DNA of 11,135 nucleotides from Clostridiales bacterium (lineage in GTDB: Bacteria > Bacillota_A > Clostridia > Lachnospirales > Lachnospiraceae). The translations under genes were made by a program, and so were the position numbers. The first letter of the stretch is position 1. Every line of letters begins with the position of its first letter. Below the pieces are notes generated by a model. That model made no database searches. It saw only the letters and a program-made list of their open reading frames with translations, and was not told the origin of the DNA. The DNA lies in NCBI GenBank assembly GCA_030154385.1, contig JASKJZ010000044.1, positions 1 to 11,135 of the forward strand. The letters are read 5' to 3'. Below, piece after piece: positions 1 through 6,022 of this stretch.

Positions 1-558
1 AAAACAATTGCATATCTTGCAAAAAACCTTGAAAAGCAAGTTTCCTACGTATCACTGACGGGCGGAGTCGGGTACTATTTACCAAACTCGGCATCCAACA
101 TTTTCAATGCCAAATTATATTTAATACCAGCTCCGTTAATCATGTCAACAAAGGAAATGGCCGAAGCCATTCATAATGAAAAATCCGTACAAGAAGTGAC
201 GAATATGATAAACCTTGCTAGTATGACCATTGTAGGAATCGGCGCAATGGATGCGAACGCAACCATTTTGAATGCATCCATGTTAAGCCACAATGATTTC
301 TTACTCCTTGGCATGAAAGGTGCAGTCGGTGATGTTATTTGTCACTTTATCGATAAAGATGGAAATTTAGTTGACAATGATATCGACTCTCGCTTAGTGA
401 ATGTTTCCTTGAACGCCTTAAAGGAACTGGATAATGTAATAGGCGTCGCTGCTGGCACGCATAAGGTTTCTGCTATTCAAGCTGCTCTAAAAGGAAAATA
501 CATTGATATCTTAATAACCGACGAAAATACAGCTGATTTACTATGTCAGGATTCATAA
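1..558 (+). CDS. LsrR/SorC-family sugar-binding transcriptional regulator, C-terminal part (5' end outside window)
   Basis: The reading frame is open from base 1, so this is the last 185 codons of a longer gene; the ATG at 142 is internal. The visible part matches the effector-binding domain of SorC/DeoR-type regulators: an early VSLTGGVG stretch, then TIVGIGAMD, then the hallmark GAVGDVICHFIDKDG (canonical GAVGDI.GRFFD..G), and the C-terminal pattern AAGTHKVSAIQAALKGKYIDILITDENTA (canonical KA.AI.AALRG..I..L.TDE.TA). The N-terminal helix-turn-helix lies upstream of the window. Members bind a phosphorylated sugar and derepress a neighbouring operon. Because lsrK follows after 22 bases, the inferred effector is phospho-AI-2, as for LsrR. 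Other SorC regulators bind other sugar phosphates, so the assignment rests on context. Family confidence is high, effector confidence moderate. Confidence 0.85.
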   Translation, partial: KTIAYLAKNLEKQVSYVSLTGGVGYYLPNSASNIFNAKLYLIPAPLIMSTKEMAEAIHNEKSVQEVTNMINLASMTIVGIGAMDANATILNASMLSHNDFLLLGMKGAVGDVICHFIDKDGNLVDNDIDSRLVNVSLNALKELDNVIGVAAGTHKVSAIQAALKGKYIDILITDENTADLLCQDS

Positions 559-580
559 TATATTAACAGGAGGGTAACTT

Positions 581-2143
581 ATGGGAAACTATTTAATGGC
601 TCTCGATGCTGGAACAGGCAGCGTTCGCGCAGTAATTTTCGATTTAGATGGAAATCAAATCGGTGTTTGCCAGCAAGAATGGGAGCACAAAGAAAACCCG
701 CTCTATCCAGGTTCTATGGACTTTGACTGGGTTCTAAATTGGGAATTTACTACTCAATGTATACGAAATGTATTGGCTAAAACAAATATACCTGCAACAG
801 AAATTGCCGCCATATCCACAACCTGTATGCGAGAGGGAATTGTTTTATATAATCAAGATCAAAAGGAGATTTGGGCTTGTGCAAATGTAGATGCACGCTC
901 ATCTGACGAGGTAATCGAACTTATCAAAAAATCCCCTGCCTTAGAAAAAGAAATCTATAAAGTATCTGGTCAGACCTATGCTCTTGGCGCTCTGCCTAGA
1001 ATTTTATGGGTAAAAAATAAAATGCCTGAGATATACGAAAAAACAGCCTATCTAGGCATGTTCAATGATTGGTTAATTTTTAAACTCACTGGCACAATGT
1101 CTATTGAACCAAGTAATGGTTCTACAACTGGAATTTTTGATTTATCCACAAGAAGCTGGGATAAAAGCATTATGGAAAAATGCGGACTAAGAACCGATAT
1201 TTTTCCTCCCGTATATGAAAGTGGAACGATTGTATCCTATGTAAATGAAGCTGCTGCTTCACAAACTGGACTTTGTGCTGGAACTCCTGTTGTTGCTGGC
1301 GGTGGAGATGCTCAACTTGGGTGTATTGGTATTGGACTCGTTTCAAAAAATCAAGGTGCCGTATTTGGTGGAAGCTTCTGGCAGTTCGAATATAACAGTG
1401 CTCAGCCAATGACCGACTCTTTATGTCGGGTTCGGGTTAATTGCCACGCCCTCACCGATTTATGGCAATACGAAGCACTTGCATTTTACCCTGGCCTAAT
1501 TATGCGATGGTATCGCGATTCGTTCTGTCAATTAGAAAAAGAACTCGCAAAAAATACCAACCAGAACGTCTATGATATTTTGAATCAGGAAGCTGAAAAA
1601 ATACCAGCTGGGTGCTATGGAATGCTCTGCACGTTTTCTGATGTTATGAACTATATTAATTGGAAACATGCTGCTCCTACTTTTACAAACTTTACATTGG
1701 ATCCTCAAAAAACAAATCGCTACACCTTTTACCGGGCAATCATGGAGAACTCAGCCATGGTAACAAAAGGAAATATAGAATTAGTTGCTTCGGTTACTGG
1801 CGAACTGCCAAAAGAAATTATTTTTGCCTCTGGCGCTTCAAAGAGTCCGCTTTGGTGCCAAATTTTATCGGATGTTTTAAATATTCCAGTTAAAGTGCCA
1901 AAAGTCAAAGAAGCAACTGCTCTTGGTGCCGCAATACTAGCTGGAAAGGGAGTGGGTCTTTATCCAGACATCAAACAAACTGTTCAAAAAGTAGTAAAAA
2001 TAGAAACAACGTATTATCCAAACCCTAACAACCATATTGTATATGATGAGATGTATCAAAAGTGGAGAGCAATCTACCATGCCCAACTGGAACTAGCAGA
2101 CAAAAATATAACCAGAAATATGTGGTCAGCACCTGGCGTGTAG
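581..2143 (+). CDS. lsrK: Autoinducer-2 kinase (FGGY carbohydrate kinase, LsrK)
   Basis: This cytoplasmic kinase phosphorylates the quorum signal AI-2 (open-chain DPD) with ATP, trapping it in the cell and creating the LsrR ligand. The protein has 520 residues (E. coli LsrK about 530) and an FGGY two-domain layout. The N-terminal phosphate loop is LMALDAGTGSVRAVIFD (residues 5-21), and the LsrK-like stretches CMREGIVLY (82-90) and WACANVDAR (98-106) follow. AGGGDAQLGC (239-248) contains the probable catalytic base Asp243. Downstream is the adenosine-binding region FASGASKSPLWCQIL with KEATALGAAILAG. The C-terminus (KWRAIYHAQLELAD through to MWSAPGV) resembles recalled E. coli LsrK closely, which separates it from xylulo-, glycero- or rhamnulokinases. 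AGGAGG at 568-573 lies 7 bases before the ATG. It is co-directional with the LsrR-like gene and the cupin, so probably one operon. Confidence 0.92.
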   Translation: MGNYLMALDAGTGSVRAVIFDLDGNQIGVCQQEWEHKENPLYPGSMDFDWVLNWEFTTQCIRNVLAKTNIPATEIAAISTTCMREGIVLYNQDQKEIWACANVDARSSDEVIELIKKSPALEKEIYKVSGQTYALGALPRILWVKNKMPEIYEKTAYLGMFNDWLIFKLTGTMSIEPSNGSTTGIFDLSTRSWDKSIMEKCGLRTDIFPPVYESGTIVSYVNEAAASQTGLCAGTPVVAGGGDAQLGCIGIGLVSKNQGAVFGGSFWQFEYNSAQPMTDSLCRVRVNCHALTDLWQYEALAFYPGLIMRWYRDSFCQLEKELAKNTNQNVYDILNQEAEKIPAGCYGMLCTFSDVMNYINWKHAAPTFTNFTLDPQKTNRYTFYRAIMENSAMVTKGNIELVASVTGELPKEIIFASGASKSPLWCQILSDVLNIPVKVPKVKEATALGAAILAGKGVGLYPDIKQTVQKVVKIETTYYPNPNNHIVYDEMYQKWRAIYHAQLELADKNITRNMWSAPGV

Positions 2144-2188
2144 CCATTTATTTAATAGATAATCGAAAACACAAGGAGGTTTAAACAT

Positions 2189-2530
2189 ATGTTTATTATT
2201 GATGAAAAAGACAAAGAATACCGTTTTGGCGATAGCGGTCCTAAATATTTAATGAAAGGTCCCCGTTCCAATTTCGCAGTTGTACAGTTCCAAGCAGGAC
2301 AGGACTTTAAGGCACATTATCATAATATTATGGAAGAAAACTTTTATATCTTAGAGGGTATTGTAGATATTGAAGTAGACGGTACCGTTTATAAACTTTC
2401 AAAAGGTCAAATGATTCATATTGATCCTAAGGAGGTTCATTATGTTGCGAATCGCTCTGATCAAGTAGTTAAAATGATTTCTACTCTGGCTCCCTTTCAA
2501 GAAATCGATAAGGTTGAAGTTGATTTATAA
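2189..2530 (+). CDS. Small single-domain cupin protein in the lsr-like operon
   Basis: A 113-residue stand-alone cupin beta-barrel. Motif 1 is intact: Gly37, His43, His45, Glu50 and Gly57 in GQDFKAHYHNIMEENFYILEG. Motif 2 is Gly73, Pro80, His84 and Asn88 in GQMIHIDPKEVHYVAN. His43, His45, Glu50 and His84 give the usual four-ligand metal site (Mn, Fe or Ni), so it is likely a metal-dependent enzyme rather than only a binding protein. AGGAGG at 2174-2179 lies 9 bases before the ATG; the gene sits 45 bases after lsrK on the same strand with no hairpin between them. The substrate cannot be read from sequence. Context suggests a sugar-phosphate, possibly phospho-AI-2 or one of its breakdown products, with isomerase or dioxygenase chemistry. 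Family call is firm; the role is inference. Confidence 0.82.
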   Translation: MFIIDEKDKEYRFGDSGPKYLMKGPRSNFAVVQFQAGQDFKAHYHNIMEENFYILEGIVDIEVDGTVYKLSKGQMIHIDPKEVHYVANRSDQVVKMISTLAPFQEIDKVEVDL

Positions 2531-2624
2531 ATCATAAATATACTACATAATCGTTCTTGTATTTTGTGTCATTCTGACTTATGATTAAGGTAGAATAAAT
2601 AAAATACAGAAGGGACGTTGTTTG

Positions 2625-3275
2625 ATGGATCAATTTATACAAAATGTAGTAAAAATCGAGTCTAAGGCATCACCAGATTTATATTTGAAAGCATTTCCTG
2701 GTCACTTTGCAACCACGCACTCTCATATCAATTATTATTTGGATATGACAACTTTAAAGGCACGGCAGCGTCAAGCGGCAGCCGTTGCATCTACCTTCGT
2801 TGCAAAATATGCTCATACCACAATTGTTGATACCATCGTATGTATGGATGGCACTGAAATCATCGGTGCTTTTCTTGCAGAAAACCTAACAAATGCCGGT
2901 ATCCGCTCCATGAATGCACATCAGACGATTTATATTGTTTCTCCAGAGTATAACACGAGCGGGCAGATGATTTTCCGTGATAACATCCAGCCTATGATTG
3001 CAAACAAGCATGTTCTTTTATTGCTTGCCTCTGCAACCACTGGAAAAACGATTTTACGTGCGGTGGAAGGTATCCGTTATTACAATGGCCGCGTAGAAGG
3101 GATTGCCGCCATTTTCAGTGCCGTCAACTCCGTCAGCGGAATTGAGGTAAATGGTGTATTTCAAGCTTCTGACATTCCGAATTATGAAGCTTATACACCA
3201 AGCGAATGTCCCTTCTGCAAACAGAACAAAAAACTGGATGCCCTTGTCAATGCATACGGATACTCCAGGGTGTAA
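2625..3275 (+). CDS. Orotate phosphoribosyltransferase-like protein with degenerate PRPP loop
   Basis: A 216-residue protein from the ATG at 2625. A TTG three bases upstream (2622) is also possible; AAGGGA at 2610-2615 leaves 9 bases to the ATG or 6 to the TTG, so the start is not settled. The fold looks like a type I phosphoribosyltransferase: DTIVCMDGTEIIGAFLAENL (about 69-88), a predicted core strand plus loop VLLLLASATTGKT (130-142) where PRPP normally binds, then VEGIAAIFSAV. Active OPRTases carry two acidic residues before TTG in this loop (for example DDVxTTG); here they are Ala/Ser-Ala. The C-terminus has a conserved-looking tail with a CPFC pair (195-198) followed by KKLDALVNAYGYS, typical in my recollection of clostridial proteins annotated as PyrE. 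It may be a real but divergent transferase or a non-catalytic relative. No other pyrimidine genes are near. A terminator follows directly. Confidence 0.7.
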   Translation: MDQFIQNVVKIESKASPDLYLKAFPGHFATTHSHINYYLDMTTLKARQRQAAAVASTFVAKYAHTTIVDTIVCMDGTEIIGAFLAENLTNAGIRSMNAHQTIYIVSPEYNTSGQMIFRDNIQPMIANKHVLLLLASATTGKTILRAVEGIRYYNGRVEGIAAIFSAVNSVSGIEVNGVFQASDIPNYEAYTPSECPFCKQNKKLDALVNAYGYSRV

Positions 3276-3318
3276 TAAAAAAAGGTGCGTACCTTTACTG
3301 GTATCGCACCTTTTTTTA
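3276..3318. terminator. Bidirectional intrinsic terminator between convergent genes
   Basis: A 10-bp stem GGTGCGTACC (3284-3293) pairs with GGTA plus CGCACC (3300-3303 and 3305-3310), with one bulged T at 3304 and a six-base loop. It is flanked by an A run on the left (3277-3283) and seven T on the right (3311-3317), so it can end transcription of both the plus-strand phosphoribosyltransferase-like gene and the minus-strand dapB, whose stop lies 4 bases beyond the T run. Confidence 0.93.
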
Positions 3319-3321
3319 TTT

Positions 3322-4080
3322 TCATCCATTTATCACGTCACTCATATCATATAAGCCTGCTCTTCTTCCTGCTAAATATTTAGCAGCAGATACGCTTCCT
3401 TTTGCAAAGATTGCTTTTGAGTACGCCGTATGTTCAAACGTAATTACCTCATCTGTTCCTGCAAAAATGATTTCATGCTCTCCTACGATTGTACCGCCTC
3501 GCACCGCCGAAATTCCAAGTTCCTTTTTATTTCTTGCCTTGTTCTCCCGGGATCGATCGTAAACATATTCATATTGCCCATCCATTGCCTCGTTTATGGA
3601 ATCCGCCAAGGCTAACGCTGTTCCAGATGGAGCATCTATTTTTTTATTGTGATGTTTTTCAACAATCTCAATATCAAAGCCTGCTGGTGCTAATGTCTTA
3701 GCCGCTTCCTTTATTAGCTTTAACAGCATATTAATCCCTAGCGACATATTGGCAGAACGTAAAATTGCAACTTTTTTACTTGCTTCTCTTACCTCCTCTA
3801 CCTGCTCTTTCGATAACCCCGTGGTGCAAAGTACAACGGGAACATTTTGTTCCACCGCATATGTGAGCAATCCAGAAACTGCTTTTGTCGATGCAAAATC
3901 AATAATCACATCTGCCTCTACTTTGCATTCTGCCAAAGAGGGAAATACTGGATATTCATTTTCAATCGCCGTATTTAAATCAATACCTGCAACAATCTCC
4001 GTGTCATTGTCTTCTCTTACGATGTTCGTAATTGTTCGTCCCATCGCCCCATTACAACCGTGCATTATGATTTTTATCAT
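3322..4080 (-). CDS. dapB: 4-hydroxy-tetrahydrodipicolinate reductase (DapB)
   Basis: Reduces the DapA product to tetrahydrodipicolinate with NAD(P)H, the second committed step of lysine and diaminopimelate (cell wall) synthesis. The 252 residues match the shorter Gram-positive/clostridial form (E. coli has 273). Visible features: nucleotide-binding loop HGCNGAMGRTI (7-17), DFASTKA (61-67), NMSLGIN (111-117), and the catalytic/substrate signature EKHHNKKIDAPSGTA (141-155) with the catalytic His and Lys. AGGAGG (4089-4094 on the plus strand) lies 8 bases from the ATG. The start is 19 bases after dapA, so the two are cotranscribed and share the lysine riboswitch upstream of dapA. It ends at the shared bidirectional terminator. 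Confidence 0.97.
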   Translation of the reverse strand: MIKIIMHGCNGAMGRTITNIVREDNDTEIVAGIDLNTAIENEYPVFPSLAECKVEADVIIDFASTKAVSGLLTYAVEQNVPVVLCTTGLSKEQVEEVREASKKVAILRSANMSLGINMLLKLIKEAAKTLAPAGFDIEIVEKHHNKKIDAPSGTALALADSINEAMDGQYEYVYDRSRENKARNKKELGISAVRGGTIVGEHEIIFAGTDEVITFEHTAYSKAIFAKGSVSAAKYLAGRRAGLYDMSDVING

Positions 4081-4099
4081 GCTGTTTTCCTCCTGCCAT

Positions 4100-4987
4100 T
4101 TATTTTAATAATCCAACTTCTTCTAGCGATTTTCGAAGCTTAACAGCATTTACTTCCTCCATTTCGGTAAGCGGTAAGCGAAGAGAGCCCACCTCCATGC
4201 CCATCATATTAAGCGCTGCTTTCACTGGTATTGGATTAACTTCTGTAAATAAATTCTTGACCACGTCAAAGTATTTCATTTGAAGTGCAAGACTTTCCTC
4301 TCTTTTACCATCAAAATAGAGCTGAACCATCTCATGTGTTTCCCTTGGCGCGACATTAGACAATACCGAAATAACTCCTAAGCCCCCTAAGGATAATACT
4401 GGAAGAATCTGGTCGTCATTTCCGGAATATAAATCAATCTTTCCATCAGTCAAATGCATAATTTCAGCAACTTGAGAAATATTTCCACTTGCCTCTTTTA
4501 TGCCGATTATATTATCTACATCATGGAAAAGACGTGCAACCGTAGCAGGTGCTATATTAACTCCCGTTCGACTTGCTACACTATATAAGATAATTGGAAT
4601 CGTCACAGCCTCTGCTATTGTTTTAAAGTGAAGATAAAGCCCATTCTGCGTGGCCTTATTATAGTATGGTGTAACAACCAAGAGACCATCCGCACCACAC
4701 TCCTGTGCCTCCCTTGACATCCAGACAGCGCTATCCGTAGAATTAGATCCTGTACCCGCAATCACCGGAACTCTTTTGTTCACATAGGTAACACACTCGC
4801 AGATAACCTTCATATGTTCCTCTTCACTTAACGTCGAGCTTTCTCCTGTCGTGCCACAAATTATGATTGCATCGGTTCCTTCGTTTATCTGAAAATCAAT
4901 CAATTCTCTCAGTTTCTCATAATTTACTTCTCCATTTGCATGCATTGGCGTAACAATCGCAACACCAGCTCCTTTAAAAATAGCCAT
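4100..4987 (-). CDS. dapA: 4-hydroxy-tetrahydrodipicolinate synthase (DapA)
   Basis: Condenses pyruvate with aspartate semialdehyde through a Schiff base, the branch point from threonine/methionine to lysine. The 295 residues are the usual length of this TIM-barrel family. Seen: CGTTGESSTL (44-53) with the Thr-Thr proton relay, TPYYNKATQNGLYLHF (106-121) with the relay Tyr (family usually KPTQ), LYSVASRTGVNI (134-145) with catalytic Tyr135 and substrate Arg140 (more often YNVP), and GIKEASGN (162-169) with Schiff-base Lys164. AGGAGG at 4996-5001 sits 8 bases before the ATG. It is the first gene of the dapAB operon, behind a lysine riboswitch with its own promoter. The YS..A substitutions are mild and do not touch catalytic residues. 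Related aldolases (NanA and others) are unlikely given dapB and the riboswitch. Confidence 0.97.
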   Translation of the reverse strand: MAIFKGAGVAIVTPMHANGEVNYEKLRELIDFQINEGTDAIIICGTTGESSTLSEEEHMKVICECVTYVNKRVPVIAGTGSNSTDSAVWMSREAQECGADGLLVVTPYYNKATQNGLYLHFKTIAEAVTIPIILYSVASRTGVNIAPATVARLFHDVDNIIGIKEASGNISQVAEIMHLTDGKIDLYSGNDDQILPVLSLGGLGVISVLSNVAPRETHEMVQLYFDGKREESLALQMKYFDVVKNLFTEVNPIPVKAALNMMGMEVGSLRLPLTEMEEVNAVKLRKSLEEVGLLK

Positions 4988-5043
4988 TCCAAAATCCTCC
5001 TAATTTTTCACATCGTCTTACGCCTACTACAATTCTTATCTCC

Positions 5044-5072
5044 ACTATAGCAAGCATAATTTTAAATTTACA
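5044..5072 (-). promoter_or_regulatory. Candidate second promoter for dapA, downstream of the riboswitch terminator
   Basis: On the minus strand TGTAAA (5072-5067), a 17-base spacer and TATAGT (5049-5044) with the extended TGC just before the -10. Transcription from here would start about 50 bases before dapA and bypass the riboswitch terminator. The -35 is weak, so this is a proposal only. Confidence 0.4.
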
Positions 5073-5073
5073 G

Positions 5074-5107
5074 TGCAAGAAATGCTTTTTATTATGCAGA
5101 AAATGCT
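5074..5107. repeat. Direct repeat TGCARRAAATGCT, two copies 21 bp apart
   Basis: TGCAAGAAATGCT (5074-5086) and TGCAGAAAATGCT (5095-5107) match at 11 of 13 bases with a 21-bp period, two DNA helix turns. They lie directly upstream of the candidate second dapA promoter, where an activator or repressor could bind one face of the DNA. The function is unknown. Confidence 0.5.
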
Positions 5108-5140
5108 ATTTTTTTTAGCTGCACAATGCATTCATTTCAG

Positions 5141-5169
5141 AAAAAAAGAGCCGACGAAAAGGTCGACTC
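5141..5169 (-). terminator. Intrinsic terminator of the lysine riboswitch expression platform
   Basis: Read on the minus strand, GAGTCGAC (5169-5162) pairs with GTCGGCTC (5155-5148), 8 bp with one U-G wobble, followed by seven T (5147-5141). It should form when lysine stabilises the aptamer and stop transcription about 150 bases before dapA. It also appears to be the only terminator downstream of the CobA-like gene. Confidence 0.9.
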
Positions 5170-5197
5170 ATAAGGAACAAACTGGTATAATAACAAG

Positions 5198-5213
5198 TCT
5201 GCAAGCTTGCAGA
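5198..5213. repeat. Perfect 16-bp palindrome within the riboswitch expression platform
   Basis: TCTGCAAGCTTGCAGA equals its own reverse complement. As RNA it can form a 6-bp hairpin with an AGCU loop between the lysine aptamer and the terminator. It may be part of the alternative fold, or a DNA operator; the sequence does not decide. Confidence 0.6.
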
Positions 5214-5418
5214 ACATCATCCACTCGATGCTTATCTTTCCAGTAGCCCTCCATCCGTAGCGGATGACAGTCATATAGCTATTCACTATATAACCAGGTG
5301 AAACTGCTCTCAAGCTCAATTTCCCTTCGGCACGATTCCCTTTCAAAGCGTTTCTTTTATGCTTGAGCATATCCACTCTTCTACTAATCAATCATGCACC
5401 TCTACCTTTTGTAGTTGT

Positions 5419-5447
5419 ATAGTAACGCAACCATACCCATTTGTCAA
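5419..5447 (-). promoter_or_regulatory. Sigma-A type promoter of the lysine riboswitch-dapAB operon
   Basis: On the minus strand a perfect -35 TTGACA (5447-5442), a 17-base spacer and -10 TACTAT (5424-5419). Predicted transcription starts near 5412, directly at the 5' edge of the lysine aptamer. The -35 begins one base after the stop codon of the upstream CobA-like gene, so there is no room for a terminator between them. Confidence 0.88.
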
Positions 5448-5448
5448 G

Positions 5449-5931
5449 TTATTTTATTTGCCTAATTTCGGAAGCAGTTGTTACATAGTCAAATAATGGT
5501 TCTGGCAGGTGAGAACCTGTTAGTATAATCTTATGATTTTCATTTTGATATTGAAGTAAATGTATAATATCTTCCAGTGTAATGATATCATAGTCCACGA
5601 GACCAAGAACTTCATCTAAAACCAATAAATCACATTCTCCTGTTTCTACTACCTTCTTCGCAAAATTGAAACCATTTCGGATATTTCGTTTTTCCTCTTC
5701 TTGCACTTCTTTTGATAAGTTAGAAAAGCATTCGTTTTCCTTTTCAAAACGGAAGAGCTTTATCTGCGGTTCCATCTTAGAAAGAAAGTTAAGTTCATCT
5801 ATATCTTTCCCTTTTAGGAACTGAATCACAATCACTTGATGCCCCATACTGGCTTCTTTGATACACTGACCAATTGCGGCAGATGTTTTTCCAAGACCAT
5901 TGCCATAAAAAGCATGAACTTCTTTACTCAT
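5449..5931 (-). CDS. CobA/BtuR-like P-loop ATPase (cob(I)alamin adenosyltransferase family), short form
   Basis: A 160-residue protein from the ATG at 5931, chosen because AGGAGGT (5942-5936) lies 4 bases upstream; a frame extension to 6021 lacks a site and overlaps a promoter-like sequence. The N-terminal Walker A is FYGNGLGKTSAAIG (8-21; family form GNGKGKTT.A.G), followed by GHQVIVIQFLKG (30-41), an acidic/charged middle, Walker B DLLVLDEVLGL (101-111), and KIILTGSHLPEPLFDYV (134-150). These are CobA/CobO/BtuR hallmarks; such enzymes transfer adenosine from ATP to cob(I)alamin. However, the protein stops at EIRQIK, where canonical members continue with a KH....G..A..GI tail of about 15-20 residues. 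No such tail is readable after the stop. No cobalamin genes are nearby. Adenosylation is possible but not proven. Confidence 0.8.
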   Translation of the reverse strand: MSKEVHAFYGNGLGKTSAAIGQCIKEASMGHQVIVIQFLKGKDIDELNFLSKMEPQIKLFRFEKENECFSNLSKEVQEEEKRNIRNGFNFAKKVVETGECDLLVLDEVLGLVDYDIITLEDIIHLLQYQNENHKIILTGSHLPEPLFDYVTTASEIRQIK

Positions 5932-5974
5932 AGCTACCTCCTCATTTTCCAATCCTCTGGAAAATACTGTATCT

Positions 5975-6004
5975 AGTATAGCACCTTTATCACAAAAAAT
6001 CCAA
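5975..6004 (-). promoter_or_regulatory. Candidate promoter of the CobA-like gene
   Basis: On the minus strand TTGGAT (6004-5999), an 18-base spacer and TATACT (5980-5975) preceded by an extended TGC. The start would fall about 35-40 bases before the ATG at 5931. A 12-base direct repeat CATTTTCCAATC (plus strand 5943-5954 and 6008-6019) flanks this promoter on both sides. Confidence 0.55.
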
Positions 6005-6022
6005 TACCATTTTCCAATCACA

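Larger units (their letters stand above)
5141..5408 (-). promoter_or_regulatory. Lysine riboswitch (L box) controlling dapA-dapB
   Basis: The minus-strand leader carries the L-box core blocks in order: AGGTAGAGGTGCATGA (5407-5392), GGGAATCGTGCCGAAGGGAA (about 5340-5321), TTTCACCTGG, TGACTGTC and GGATGGAGGGCTACTGG (about 5256-5240). These match the conserved parts of known lysine aptamers such as that of B. subtilis lysC. P1 can pair GGTAG with CTACT. The expression platform runs from about 5239 to 5141 and ends in a terminator. ACTGG of the P1 3' strand (5244-5240) can alternatively pair with CCAGT (5185-5181), a possible antiterminator. Inferred logic: lysine present, terminator forms, dapAB off. 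An open frame spanning 5391-5137 here is the riboswitch, not a gene. Confidence 0.95.

Noticed and set aside
1170..1409. Minus-strand open frame within lsrK, and similar antisense frames within dapA, dapB, lysC, apgM-like and hom
   Set aside because: They lie opposite strongly supported genes, lack ribosome sites and have low-complexity or unrecognisable translations.
2531..2621. Possible promoter or terminator between the cupin and the phosphoribosyltransferase-like gene
   Set aside because: TAGAAT at 2591-2596 looks like a -10 but the -35 region (GTCATT) is poor, and no hairpin with a T run is present. It is unclear whether the genes are cotranscribed.
5137..5391. 84-residue open frame on the minus strand upstream of dapA
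   Set aside because: It lies entirely in the lysine riboswitch leader and its terminator, has no ribosome site, and its translation matches no family I know.
5932..6021. N-terminal 30-residue extension of the CobA-like protein
   Set aside because: The ATG at 6021 lacks a ribosome site and the segment holds a promoter-like sequence, whereas the ATG at 5931 has AGGAGGT 4 bases upstream and begins right at the conserved P-loop.
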